A DNA stretch of 64,000 bases from Clostridiales bacterium VE202-21 (GTDB lineage: Bacteria > Bacillota > Clostridia > Lachnospirales > Lachnospiraceae), in assembly GCA_000509105.1 (NCBI GenBank), contig BAIF02000010.1, positions 1-64,000 on the forward strand, in the 5' to 3' direction. Below, one piece after another: positions 27,040-36,023 of the stretch (position 1 is the first letter of the stretch; each line of letters begins with the position of its first letter). Position numbers and translations under genes: made by a program. The notes under the pieces are model-generated. The model saw nothing but the letters and a program-made list of their open reading frames with translations. It ran no database searches and had not been told where the DNA came from.

Positions 27040-27420
27040 ATGGAGTGGAAAACCAGCTGGGGGTATGAGCCCATTGACTATGGAAAAACGATCGGGTGGA
27101 TAGAAGAAACGGCCTGCAGGATGTATGTAAAAAATAATCTCTCAGGAAATCGCGTAAAGTCAGATTTTCAAATCGTTTTGGAAATACGCCGCTTTATTTT
27201 CAGGCGGTCAGGATTTCAGACGGGCGGAGAGCGCGGGCGGTTACGTATCAGGGGAGAACAGAGATAACCATCCATGCGGGTGAAGAATTTTATAGTGATG
27301 CTGTGAACCTGCCTGTTCTGGCCGGAAATGGGAGACGGCGTGCATCCCAATACAGAAGGTGGGATTTTGATGGCCGAGGAAGTGGTGCATAAGTGTTTTG
27401 TGGAAAGGGGAAACGTATGA
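27040..27420 (+). pseudogene. Broken SGNH/GDSL hydrolase
   Basis: Begins MEWKTSWGYEPIDYG with an in-frame start behind AGGAGTGACG, continues to NLSGNRVK, then loses one base near 27159. The correct continuation (IRFSNRFGNTPLYFQAVRI...EEFYSDAVNLPVLAGN) is in another frame to about 27325. The central domain, including the catalytic serine, is missing. A final piece in a third frame reads GDGVHPNTEGGILMAEEVV, the D-x-x-H block typical of SGNH hydrolases, and ends at 27420 overlapping the next ATG by four bases. So one frameshift and one internal deletion of perhaps 500-700 bases (estimated from family length) destroyed it. Confidence 0.8.
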
Positions 27421-29360
27421 AAATAAAAACGAAACACAGTGAATGGAATCAGGAATTTGTGACAAAGGAAAATGAAGGAGGCTATCTGACATTTTTAGGA
27501 CATAAAGACGATAAAGCGGGGATGAACTGGATCGAAGGCAGCAGGCTGTGGGGGGAGGCAATATGCCCGGTTGGCATACAAGCTGAGGTGTCCAGGGAAT
27601 TTACGGAGGCCGGGAACTTAAAAGAAACTTACCGGTTTCAAAATGTCTCCAAATTTCCCGTTTTTCTGCAAAAGACGGATATCGGGATCTGCGCTACCTT
27701 TAATGACAACTACGAGGAGGCAGAGAAGTGCCTTGATTATAAATGCCATACGCACCTGTTCTGCGGAAATCATGCGGCCTATGTTATGGCGCTTCGTATG
27801 TCCGGGGAGGGAGCAAACCTGGGATTAAAACTCCTGCAGGGGAATATTGGGTCATACAGTATTGAACGGGATCTAGATCAGAGGAGTGATGACAGGGGGG
27901 ACTTTATTCTCCACCCTGTAATCGGCTGTATCGAACCGGGTGAGGAGTCGGTGGTTCAATGGGAACTTTTCTGGTTCGACACGAGGGAGATGTTTTACAG
28001 TGAACTTCTGGAGGCGCCGCATTTCCCGGTAGCATTTTTAGATCGGAGTACGTATTTTACCGGTGAGACTATGTGTTTTAAAGCCGCGGTAAAGGGAGAG
28101 GCTGATCCGGCGGCAGTCAAAATTATGCTGGGAGCCAGGGAAATTCCTTTTACTATAAAGAAAGAGAAGGAGATTCTCTGGATATCGGCGGAATATCCGG
28201 CAGAACAAGAAGGGGAATACCGGTTTCGAATAAACATGTATGGCAAAGAAACATTTGCGTTATTGTACTGCGCTGCCAGACTTGAGGATATGGTGGACAG
28301 GAGGTGCAAATTCCTGGCTGAAAAACAGCAGTTTCGCGGCAGCAGTACTTCTTTGGACGGGGCATATCTAATCTATGACAGGGAGGAGGACTGCCTCTGC
28401 TATGATCATAATACTGATGACCATAACGGGGGGAGGGAACGCCTGGCTATGGGGGCTTTGATGGCCTTATGGCTGCAGCGCAGCCGGGACGGGAATCTGG
28501 AAAACAGCCTGAAGGCATATGTAACATATGTCTACAGGGAGCTGTACCGCAGAGGCGAGGGGATTGTATACAACGATATTTCCTATAATCTGGATTGGCA
28601 CAGGATGTATAACTATCCCTGGATGGCGGTCTTTCAGCTTGAACTGTACCGGCTTTGGAAGAAACAGGAGTATCTGGAGGATGCTTATCAGGTTATGAAG
28701 CGGTATTATGAACAGGGGGGGACCGGATTTTATGCAATCGGGATCCCTGTTTATGAGCTCCGAAAAGAGCTGCTGAAAGCAGGTATGTCCGGGGAGGCGG
28801 AAGTAATGGCACATTATGCCAAGGTGCATGCGGATCATATTTGCAGTAACGGAGTGTACTATCCCGCATCGGAGGTTTCTTATGAGCAGAGTATCGTTGC
28901 CCCGGCGGTGTCATGCCTTCTTCAGGGATACCAGATAACCGGGAAGGAAGCGTATTTAAGAGAAGCAGAAAGGCAATTACGCATATTATCATTGTTTAAT
29001 GGAAGACAGCCGGATTACCATCTTTTTGAAAATGCGATCCGGCACTGGGACGGGTATTGGTTTGGGAAAAACAGGATGTATGGGGATACATTTCCACATT
29101 ACTGGAGCGCGCTGACAGGGGTGGAGTATGCCAGATACGGAGCGGTTACCGGGAACCACTGCATGGATGCGCAGGCTTCGGCATCACTGCGGGGATGCCT
29201 GAACCTGTTCTTTGCAGACGGCTGTGCATCCTGCGCTATGGTCTATCCGGAAAGGGTGAATGGGAGGAAAGGGCATTACTATGATCCCTGGGCGAATGAT
29301 CAGGACTGGGCATTGTATTATGCATTGAAGTATCAGGTGATTACGGAAGGGGGACGCTGA
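27417..29360 (+). CDS. Six-hairpin glycosidase-like protein
   Basis: 647 residues from ATG 27417, which overlaps the stop of the broken hydrolase. No signal peptide, so cytoplasmic. The first 300 residues are beta-rich (HLFCGNHAAYVMALRMSG, FILHPVIGCIEPGEESVVQWELFWFDT). The rest is an alpha/alpha toroid with tryptophan/histidine-rich helices (LAMGALMALWLQRS, NYPWMAVFQLELYRLWKK, FENAIRHWDGYWFGK, DTFPHYWSALTGVEYARYG, DPWANDQDWALYYALKY). This is the shape of six-hairpin glycosidases or polysaccharide lyases. I do not recognise a numbered family. It probably acts on the substrate of the adjacent transporter. Confidence 0.6.
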   Translation: MKIKTKHSEWNQEFVTKENEGGYLTFLGHKDDKAGMNWIEGSRLWGEAICPVGIQAEVSREFTEAGNLKETYRFQNVSKFPVFLQKTDIGICATFNDNYEEAEKCLDYKCHTHLFCGNHAAYVMALRMSGEGANLGLKLLQGNIGSYSIERDLDQRSDDRGDFILHPVIGCIEPGEESVVQWELFWFDTREMFYSELLEAPHFPVAFLDRSTYFTGETMCFKAAVKGEADPAAVKIMLGAREIPFTIKKEKEILWISAEYPAEQEGEYRFRINMYGKETFALLYCAARLEDMVDRRCKFLAEKQQFRGSSTSLDGAYLIYDREEDCLCYDHNTDDHNGGRERLAMGALMALWLQRSRDGNLENSLKAYVTYVYRELYRRGEGIVYNDISYNLDWHRMYNYPWMAVFQLELYRLWKKQEYLEDAYQVMKRYYEQGGTGFYAIGIPVYELRKELLKAGMSGEAEVMAHYAKVHADHICSNGVYYPASEVSYEQSIVAPAVSCLLQGYQITGKEAYLREAERQLRILSLFNGRQPDYHLFENAIRHWDGYWFGKNRMYGDTFPHYWSALTGVEYARYGAVTGNHCMDAQASASLRGCLNLFFADGCASCAMVYPERVNGRKGHYYDPWANDQDWALYYALKYQVITEGGR

Positions 29361-29387
29361 AAATATAAAGTATAATTAATCATAATA

Positions 29388-29420
29388 GCCATTGTTAGTT
29401 TTAGGCTGACAATGGCTTTA
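29388..29420 (+). terminator. Terminator between convergent genes
   Basis: Perfect eight-base stem GCCATTGT / ACAATGGC with a 13-base loop, then TTTAT. It ends the YesMN-linked operon ahead of the convergent GrpB gene. Confidence 0.65.
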
Positions 29421-29433
29421 TCTAATGGACTTA

Positions 29434-29997
29434 TTACCATTCATCATATTTTTCCTTCGCTATCTGTGTATACTTGGCAACGAAATCCGACTTCGAGTCC
29501 GTATAGCTGTCCCTGTCATGTTCAAACTCCTTCCAGAGCCTCAGCTTTAGCCGCTCATATTCATGAGCAATATCCGGATTTTCAATTAGATAATCCCTGA
29601 AATACAATTCGTCATGATCTCCAATATATCTCAAATGCAGATGAAATACCCTTTCAGCAAATCCATTTTCCGTGTAACCTTTATTAAAAGAAATTCTGCG
29701 GTTTCCCCGGGACATGCATAGATAACCATTGTCTTCTAAAATGGACTTTATAAACTCCATATCAGAATCATCCGGCACTTCCATCAGAATATCCACAATA
29801 GGCTTGGCCCAAATCGTACAAACAGAGGTACTTCCGATATGACTGATCCGCATTCTCTCACGATGCGGCAGAATCCCCATAAGAAGGCTTGTCTCTTCCT
29901 CATACCATTCCTTCCATACTGCTTGATGCGGTTCTAAAAAAATGGGAAACAATTCCCACAAATCTTCCAAACTCATCTCCGAAAGCGTACTGCTCAT
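29434..29997 (-). CDS. GrpB family (UPF0157) nucleotidyltransferase-like protein
   Basis: 187 residues with the GrpB hallmarks: RMRISHIGSTSVCTIWAKPIVDILMEV near residues 47-73 (GS...D.D-like nucleotidyltransferase core), then RVFHLHLRY and HDELYFRDYLI. Members are often fused to dephospho-CoA kinases or act as aminoglycoside-type nucleotidyltransferase relatives; the reaction is unknown. ATG is behind AGGAGG. Single-gene unit, unrelated in direction to its neighbours. Confidence 0.88.
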   Translation of the reverse strand: MSSTLSEMSLEDLWELFPIFLEPHQAVWKEWYEEETSLLMGILPHRERMRISHIGSTSVCTIWAKPIVDILMEVPDDSDMEFIKSILEDNGYLCMSRGNRRISFNKGYTENGFAERVFHLHLRYIGDHDELYFRDYLIENPDIAHEYERLKLRLWKEFEHDRDSYTDSKSDFVAKYTQIAKEKYDEW

Positions 29998-30182
29998 TAA
30001 TAAACCTCCTAAATAAAATAACAGAACATGGCGTTGCCTTTACAAAAATAAATGCTGATTTATTATAGCATACATGACAATCATCATAAACAACCTAAAG
30101 TTAAGTACATCGTAAATATAACAAAAATAAATGGTGTATTTTTGTGCAATCTGTTAGTTTTGAGTAGAATTTTACAAAATTA

Positions 30183-30211
30183 TTGCCAATATTAAATGAA
30201 TAATATATATT
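30183..30211 (+). promoter_or_regulatory. Promoter of the transporter-kinase-aldolase operon
   Basis: TTGCCA (30183-30188), 17-base spacer and TATATT (30206-30211). The operator palindrome begins two bases after the -10. Confidence 0.75.
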
Positions 30212-30212
30212 A

Positions 30213-30229
30213 AATGTATCATACATTTG
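30213..30229. promoter_or_regulatory. Operator palindrome AAATGTATCATACATTT
   Basis: Perfect 8-base arms around one base, placed over the predicted transcription start. It is the exact reverse complement of 15699-15715 beside the GntR/UTRA gene. This is a classic repressor position; the GntR protein is the best candidate ligand, DeoR the alternative. Confidence 0.8.
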
Positions 30230-30253
30230 AGACAAATAAACAGGAGGTTAGTT

Positions 30254-31228
30254 ATGGGGAAAGGTAAGGTATCGAACGTAAGCGGAAATGGCACGCTTCT
30301 TAAAAATTTAAAGGCAATGGGAATTTTGTGGGCGTTAATTTTAATTTGTATCATTGCAGCTATTATTTCCCCTAATTTTCTGAGACCGGCGAATATCGTC
30401 AATGTGGTGCGCTCGGTTTCTTTAAACGGGATTATCGCAATGGGGATGACATTTGTTGTGCTGACCGGAGGCGTTGATCTGTCTGTCGGTTCTACTGTGG
30501 GCGTGGTGGCTGTATCTGCCGCAATTATGATGCAGAAAGGGATTCATCCAGTTGTTACTATAGCAGCAAGCCTTCTAATCGGAATTGTTCTGGGACTGAT
30601 CAATGGGATCGGTGTTACTGTGGGGAAGCTGGCCCCGTTCATTATGACGCTGGGTACTATGACGGCTCTGCGCGGCGTTGCAAGGTATATCGCGAATGGC
30701 TCTCCGCAGAACTGGAGGGATTCCGGTATAGACTTTTCCTTTTTGGGACAGGGCAGCATCCTGGGGATACCGGTTCCGGTGTACATATTTTTAGCGGTGT
30801 TTGTGGTTGCATTTTACGTATTAAAGTATACAGAATTTGGGCGGAGCGTCTACGCGTTGGGGGACAGCCGTGAAGCGGCAAGGCTGTGTGGAATCAACAC
30901 GAAGAAGGTAGAAACGCTGTGCTTTGTGATTACTGGTTTTCTTTCCGCCTTGTCTGCTATTATTTTTATCTCCAGGCTTGGCATTGGACAGCCTGAAGCG
31001 GGCGAAGGTTATGAACTGGATGCCCTGGCTATGGTTTACATTGGCGGGGCAAGCACCGCAGGAGGAAGCGGAAGTGTAGTGGGCACACTGATTGGTGCGT
31101 GTCTGATCTCTGTAATTAACAATATCCTGAACCTGATGGGAATTTCTCCATTTATCCAAAAGGTAATTCAGGGTGTCATTATTATTCTTGCAGTCTTGCT
31201 GGAGCGTAGAACCAAGAAGAACAGATAA
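30254..31228 (+). CDS. Ribose-type ABC transporter permease (RbsC-like)
   Basis: 324 residues from ATG 30254 behind AGGAGGT; the nine codons upstream cross the operator and are not used. Eight to ten membrane segments, with the RbsC-type stretches GIIAMGMTFVVLTGGVDLSVGSTVG and YELDALAMVYIGGASTAGGSGSVVGTLIGA. It forms the channel of a monosaccharide (CUT2) importer with the lipoprotein and double ATPase that follow. Order permease - binding protein - ATPase differs from the classic rbsDACBK order. Confidence 0.93.
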   Translation: MGKGKVSNVSGNGTLLKNLKAMGILWALILICIIAAIISPNFLRPANIVNVVRSVSLNGIIAMGMTFVVLTGGVDLSVGSTVGVVAVSAAIMMQKGIHPVVTIAASLLIGIVLGLINGIGVTVGKLAPFIMTLGTMTALRGVARYIANGSPQNWRDSGIDFSFLGQGSILGIPVPVYIFLAVFVVAFYVLKYTEFGRSVYALGDSREAARLCGINTKKVETLCFVITGFLSALSAIIFISRLGIGQPEAGEGYELDALAMVYIGGASTAGGSGSVVGTLIGACLISVINNILNLMGISPFIQKVIQGVIIILAVLLERRTKKNR

Positions 31229-31313
31229 GCAACAGCAGTGCAAATAAAGGCTAACAGCACATAGGTGCTTTAGTTCATATCAAATTCAAAAATTATAAGA
31301 GGAGGAAAGGTGA

Positions 31314-32327
31314 ATGAAAAAGAAGATTTTTAGTGTAATGTTATGTATGGCAATGGCAGTGACCATGGCGGCAGGGTGCAGCAAAGGAGCATCAAATGAC
31401 ACAAAGGATTCGGAAAGTACTGCAAAGACAGAAGATAAGGGCGAGGCTTCCGACAGCGGCGATAAGAAATTTGTGATCGGTGTTTCACAGGGAACAATGA
31501 ACCATCCATTCCGTGTGGCTATGGTGGATGAAAATGTAAAATATGCGGAGGAAAATTATCCGGAATTTGAATGTATTACAACAGACGGACAGAACGATTC
31601 CGCTACGCAGGTTCAGGATGTGGAAGATCTTCTGGCCCGCGGTATCGATCTGCTGCTGATTTCTCCGCTCACCTCGGATGCGCTGACGCCTGTTTGTGAG
31701 AAGGCAATGGAGCAGGGGATCCCGGTTGTTACGCTGGACAGAAATGTGGAATGTGACGTTACCTGTTTTATCGGGGCAGAGAACAAGCCTATGGGCGTAG
31801 CTTCTGCAGATAAGCTGGCTGAGGCCCTGGACAAGAAGGGAAAAATCGTGGAGATTCAGGGGACGGCAGGTGCGTCTGCGACAATCGACCGTCACGATGG
31901 ATTTGCAGAACAGCTGGAGAAGGAATATCCCGATATGGAAGTAATTGCAACCCAATACTGTGACTACCTCCGTGAAGATGCAATGACATTTATGGATGAT
32001 ACTCTCCAGAGATTTGGGCCTGGTGAGATCGATGCCATCTACTGCCACAATGATGAGATGGCACTGGGCGCGCTGGAATCGCTGCGTGCGGCAGGCCGCG
32101 AAGATGAAGGTATCCTGATTGTAGGAATGGATGGTACGGAGGTTGCATTTTCAGAGATTGAGGAAGGCAATATGTTCTTCACTGTTGTATATCCATACTG
32201 TGCACCGGAAGGAATGCAGGCTGCATATGAGATTCTGGAGGGCGACGGGGTGGAAACCCGCTGGGAACTGGATACAACAATTGTGGATAAGGATAATGTA
32301 AAAGACTGGATAGGTAAAGGACTGTAA
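31314..32327 (+). CDS. Ribose-type solute-binding lipoprotein (RbsB-like)
   Basis: 337 residues with a lipoprotein signal (MAAGC, Cys22) and a Ser/Asp/Lys-rich linker. The periplasmic-binding-protein family 4 body shows KFVIGVSQGTMNHPFRVAM, DLLLISPLTSDALTP, GIPVVTLDRNV, FIGAENKPMG and IDAIYCHNDEMALGALESLRAAG. These are the sugar-contact regions of RbsB/xylose-type binding proteins. An AGGAGG site lies 8-9 bases before ATG. A weak hairpin AGCAC-ATAG-GTGCT in the preceding gap may tune expression. Ligand proposed to be deoxyribose or a relative from the linked genes. Confidence 0.93.
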   Translation: MKKKIFSVMLCMAMAVTMAAGCSKGASNDTKDSESTAKTEDKGEASDSGDKKFVIGVSQGTMNHPFRVAMVDENVKYAEENYPEFECITTDGQNDSATQVQDVEDLLARGIDLLLISPLTSDALTPVCEKAMEQGIPVVTLDRNVECDVTCFIGAENKPMGVASADKLAEALDKKGKIVEIQGTAGASATIDRHDGFAEQLEKEYPDMEVIATQYCDYLREDAMTFMDDTLQRFGPGEIDAIYCHNDEMALGALESLRAAGREDEGILIVGMDGTEVAFSEIEEGNMFFTVVYPYCAPEGMQAAYEILEGDGVETRWELDTTIVDKDNVKDWIGKGL

Positions 32328-32349
32328 ACAGGCACAGGAGGTGGCAGGG

Positions 32350-33825
32350 ATGCTCAAAATGAACCATATTTCTAAAAGCTTTCCGGGAGTGAAGGCGCTG
32401 GATGATATATCAATTTCTGTTGAAAAGGGTGAGATCCATGCGCTGGTCGGCGAGAACGGAGCCGGAAAGTCTACCCTGATGAAGATTTTATCGGGGGCTT
32501 ATTCTCTCGACAGCGGGGAGATCCTGCTGGACGGGGAAAAGATTGAGAATACATCGCCTGCAAAGATGATTGAGAAGGGAATTGCGGTTATTTATCAGGA
32601 GCTGATGCTGCTGCCTCACCGTACTGTAGCAGAGAACATTTTTCTGGGCAGGTACCCTAAAACAGGCTTGGGAAAGATAGATTATAAGAAAATGGAGCGG
32701 GATGCGAAAGCGGTCCTAGATGAATTGAAGCTGGATCTGGATGCCCGGGCGGTGGTGGAAGATCTGAGTGTTGCCAAGAGGCAGATGGTAGAGATTGCCA
32801 AGGCAATGTCCCGCAATGCCAAGATTGTCGTGTTGGATGAGCCGACTGCGGTTTTGGGCGACAGTGAGCTGGAGGGATTGTTTGATATTGTGAAGCGGCT
32901 GGCGTCGGAGGGTGTCACATTTATCTACATATCACACCGGCTGAAAGAGATTTTTGAACTCTGCACGAACCTGACGATTATGAAAGACGGGAAAATGGTA
33001 GAGAGCGGACCTGTGGAGCAATATACGACGGAGATCCTGGTCAGCAGGATGGTCGGGAGGGATGTGAAGGATATTTATCCCAAAAGAACCCGGAATATCG
33101 GCGAGGTAGTGCTTTCGGTTAAAGGACTGACCAGGAAAGGGGTTATAGAAAATATTAATTTTGACCTGCATAAGGGGGAGATTCTGGGGATTGCAGGCCT
33201 GGCAGGAGCCGGGCGCTCGGAGATTCTGAGAGCAGTCATCGGGGCGGATCCCATAGATGCGGGTACCGTGGAGCTGGAAGGCCGGCCGGTGACATTTAAA
33301 AATGTAAAAGAAGGCATTCTGGCCGGGCTGGGAATTGTTCCGGAGGAGCGGAAGGCGGAAGGGCTGATGCTGCAGCAGAATATGATTTTTAATATGACCG
33401 TGCCTGCGCTGAGAAAGTATAAGAACCGCTTCGGCAGGCTGACGCCGGCAAAGGAGGCGGAGGTTACCAGAAAGTATATTGAGACGTTTCACATCCGGCC
33501 AGGTTCTCCTCATACGATTACGAATTTTATGAGCGGCGGCAACCAGCAGAAGGTGGTATTGTCCAAATGGATAGCCGCGGACTGCAAGATTCTGCTGGTC
33601 GACGAGCCCACCAGAGGTGTGGATGTGGGAGCGAAGGAAGAGATTTATGAGATACTAAACCAGCTGATTGAAAATGGGCTTTCAATTCTTATGGTTTCGT
33701 CGGAACTGCCGGAGCTGTTGGGTACATGCGACCGGATTATGGTGATGAACGAAGGACGGCAGACAGGACTGTTTGATATTGATGAATGCTCGGAAGAGAC
33801 GCTGATGACATTTGCAACAAATTAA
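32350..33825 (+). CDS. Ribose-type ABC transporter double ATPase (RbsA-like)
   Basis: 491 residues with two ABC domains. Domain 1: Walker A GENGAGKST (about 35-43), Q-loop, Walker B IVVLDEPTAVL, and a diverged signature (DLSVAKRQMVEI). Domain 2: degenerate Walker A GLAGAGRSE, signature SGGNQQKV and Walker B ILLVDEPTRGVD. This asymmetry is normal for RbsA/XylG. ATG 32350 is chosen over GTG 32341 because AGGAGGT ends eight bases before it. It energises the 30254/31314 importer. Confidence 0.94.
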   Translation: MLKMNHISKSFPGVKALDDISISVEKGEIHALVGENGAGKSTLMKILSGAYSLDSGEILLDGEKIENTSPAKMIEKGIAVIYQELMLLPHRTVAENIFLGRYPKTGLGKIDYKKMERDAKAVLDELKLDLDARAVVEDLSVAKRQMVEIAKAMSRNAKIVVLDEPTAVLGDSELEGLFDIVKRLASEGVTFIYISHRLKEIFELCTNLTIMKDGKMVESGPVEQYTTEILVSRMVGRDVKDIYPKRTRNIGEVVLSVKGLTRKGVIENINFDLHKGEILGIAGLAGAGRSEILRAVIGADPIDAGTVELEGRPVTFKNVKEGILAGLGIVPEERKAEGLMLQQNMIFNMTVPALRKYKNRFGRLTPAKEAEVTRKYIETFHIRPGSPHTITNFMSGGNQQKVVLSKWIAADCKILLVDEPTRGVDVGAKEEIYEILNQLIENGLSILMVSSELPELLGTCDRIMVMNEGRQTGLFDIDECSEETLMTFATN

Positions 33826-33840
33826 GGGCAAGGTGGCAGT

Positions 33841-34797
33841 ATGTTTGATTTATGTGCAATCGGGGATGCCCTGATTGATTTTATCCCGGCGCCTCAGTAT
33901 ACTCCTGAGGCACCTGTTTACCAGTGTGAGGTGGGAGGGACGGTGGCGAATCTGCTGACGGCCGGAAGCAAACTGGGTCTGAACACGATGTTTGTGGGGA
34001 AGATTGGCGAGGATTGTATGGGCCATCTGATCCGGGAGAAGATGGCGGGGTATGGGGTCAGCATGGACGGATGTGTTATGGATCCGATGCATTTTACGAC
34101 TCAGGCATTTGTGACGCTGGATAAAGACGGGGAGAGAAGCTTCAGTTTTTCTCGGCGGTTCGGGGCTGATATCTGGCTCCGGGAAGAGGAACTGCCGATT
34201 GAAAAGGCTGTAGAATCTTCCATGGCTGCATTTTCGGGAATGTGTATGACGGATGAGCCTGTGCGTTCTGCAACCTGGCGGTTTTTGCGTGCGGTGTACG
34301 ACAAGAAGATCCCCATCGTGCTGGATGTAAATTACAGATATAATCTCTGGAAAAGTGAAGAAGACATGATACGCATTATGCGGGAGACGCTGCCCTATGT
34401 AACGCTTTATAAATCCTCGGAGGAGGAGGCCTGTCTGCTGGCGGGCGCCGAAAGCTGGGAAGGGGCCGCGGAGATACTCTCGGGATATGGATGCAGAATT
34501 GTTATTATAACGCTGGGGGAGAAAGGGTCTTATTACTATATGGATGGCAGGTCCGGTCTGGTTGAATCTTATCCGATAGAGGCCGTGGACACGACAGGAG
34601 CAGGGGATTGTTTCTTTGCCGGACTGCTCTATCAGATCAAGAAAAAGGGCGGCATTGACAAGATCGTCTCGGAAGATTTCCCACAGATCCTGAGCTTTGC
34701 GAACGCCGCCGGTGCGCTGGCTGCGACAAAGCGGGGCGGTACAAAAGGTTCACCGTCGCTGCAGGAAGTTACAAGCTTTCTGGCTAATCGGAAATAA
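33841..34797 (+). CDS. PfkB-family sugar kinase
   Basis: 318 residues of the ribokinase/fructokinase family: N-terminal GDALIDFIPAP and GGTVANLLTAGSKLG, and C-terminal signature DTTGAGDCFFAGL with the catalytic Asp. It sits between a ribose-type importer and deoC, so the reasonable substrate is the imported sugar, giving a 5-phosphate that DeoC can cleave. Deoxyribokinases belong to this family. Fructokinase similarity alone would predict a hexose, so specificity is inferred from context. AAGGTGG is its ribosome site; it starts 15 bases after rbsA-like. Confidence 0.88.
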   Translation: MFDLCAIGDALIDFIPAPQYTPEAPVYQCEVGGTVANLLTAGSKLGLNTMFVGKIGEDCMGHLIREKMAGYGVSMDGCVMDPMHFTTQAFVTLDKDGERSFSFSRRFGADIWLREEELPIEKAVESSMAAFSGMCMTDEPVRSATWRFLRAVYDKKIPIVLDVNYRYNLWKSEEDMIRIMRETLPYVTLYKSSEEEACLLAGAESWEGAAEILSGYGCRIVIITLGEKGSYYYMDGRSGLVESYPIEAVDTTGAGDCFFAGLLYQIKKKGGIDKIVSEDFPQILSFANAAGALAATKRGGTKGSPSLQEVTSFLANRK

Positions 34798-34958
34798 GCT
34801 GGGCGGCAGGTCCTCCCGATCGTATTTGGATTCATTTACAGATTGGGTTTCGGGTTTAAAAACTGTATTCAGATAAGTATGAGTAATATCAAAATGAAAT
34901 TAACTCTAAATAAGAGTTGATAATAAATCATAAAGAGAAGGCAATAGGAGGAGACAAA

Positions 34959-35660
34959 ATGAAACCTGATAAAAAAGCATGTGACATGACAACCAGAGAG
35001 CTGGCCGCATACATTGATTATTCGGTCTTAAAGCCGGAGTTCACAGAGGAAGAGATCATTGAGCTGACGAAGGATGGGGTAAAACTGGGATGTGCAACAA
35101 TCTGCATCAACCCCGGATATATGAAACTGTGTGAACCATATGTAAAAGGAACAGACACCATGCTCTGCCCGGTAACAGATTTTCCATTCGGAACAAGCTC
35201 CACAGAATCCCGTGTACAGCAGATCGAAAATGTAGCAAAATACGATACTGTAAAAGAAGTGGATATCGTAGCAAACTTTGGATGGATAAAAGCAGGATTA
35301 TACGACAAAGTAACAGAAGACTTGAAAAAGTGCGCAGAGGCGGCGCACAAATACGGAAGAGAAATCAAGGTTATCCTGGAAACAGATGCCTTAAATGAGG
35401 AGCAGGTAAGACGGGGATGCCACTGCTGCATAGATGCGGGAGTAGATTTCGTAAAAACCAGCACCGGTTTTCTCACCGGCTTCGAGGCCCATGGAGCTAC
35501 ACCGGAAATTATCAAAGTGATTATGGAAGAAGTGGCCGGAAAGGCAAAAGTCAAAGGAAGCGGATGCATACGGACGAGAGAACACTTTCTTCAGCTGATC
35601 GATATGGGAATTGACAGAATGGGCGTGGGGTATAAGTCGGTACCGGTTGTATTGGGGTGA
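34959..35660 (+). CDS. deoC: Deoxyribose-phosphate aldolase
   Basis: 233 residues from ATG 34959 behind AGGAGGAG. Motifs: YIDYSVLKPEFTEEEI at the N terminus, CVNP-like CINPGYMKLCEPY, EVDIVANFGWIKAG, KVILETDALNEEQ, the Schiff-base lysine in DFVKTSTGF, and the second active-site lysine in VKGSGCIRT. It splits 2-deoxyribose 5-phosphate into glyceraldehyde 3-phosphate and acetaldehyde. The last motif reads KGSGCIRT where most relatives have KASGGIRT, so a slightly altered phosphate-binding site is possible. A 160-base gap separates it from the kinase. Confidence 0.9.
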   Translation: MKPDKKACDMTTRELAAYIDYSVLKPEFTEEEIIELTKDGVKLGCATICINPGYMKLCEPYVKGTDTMLCPVTDFPFGTSSTESRVQQIENVAKYDTVKEVDIVANFGWIKAGLYDKVTEDLKKCAEAAHKYGREIKVILETDALNEEQVRRGCHCCIDAGVDFVKTSTGFLTGFEAHGATPEIIKVIMEEVAGKAKVKGSGCIRTREHFLQLIDMGIDRMGVGYKSVPVVLG

Positions 35661-35689
35661 AAAGGCAGCGAAAGAGGAGCGAAGAGGGC

Positions 35690-35724
35690 AGCAAAGGGGT
35701 CAGCAAAGGGGTCAGACCCCTTTG
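35690..35724. repeat. GGGGTCAGACCCC palindrome, locus 6
   Basis: One full 19-base copy (35705-35723) preceded by a half copy (GCAAAGGGGTCA), immediately after deoC. Confidence 0.85.
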
Positions 35725-35896
35725 AACACCATATTCAGACAATAACGAAGAGATGCAGGAGTTATCCGGCATCTTTTTGTATTATAAAGGATAAATTATC
35801 TATTAATCCAGGGAAAACCTTCATTAATGGGAGAATAATAGAGTATGCAGATCTGCTGGAGAAATAAATATTCAGAATTGCTGGAAAATGGAAGGC

Positions 35897-35915
35897 AAAG
35901 GGGTCTGACCCCTTT
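35897..35915. repeat. GGGGTCAGACCCC palindrome, locus 7
   Basis: AAAGGGGTCTGACCCCTTT, the T-centred variant, ending seven bases before the nadA -35. Confidence 0.85.
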
Positions 35916-35916
35916 A

Positions 35917-35950
35917 CTGTCTTGTCACCTGTAAACTTATGTGCTATAAT
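35917..35950 (+). promoter_or_regulatory. nadA promoter with candidate NiaR site
   Basis: TTGTCA (35922-35927), 17-base spacer, TATAAT (35945-35950). CTGTCTTGTCACCTGT overlaps the -35 and resembles what I recall of NiaR-type boxes; the operator reading is tentative, the promoter is good. Confidence 0.65.
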
Positions 35951-36023
35951 GATGAGAATTTACCGCAGAAGTTTTCTGCAAAGGAATACATAAGCCCCAA
36001 GGGGCAGGAGAGGTGTGAAAAAG

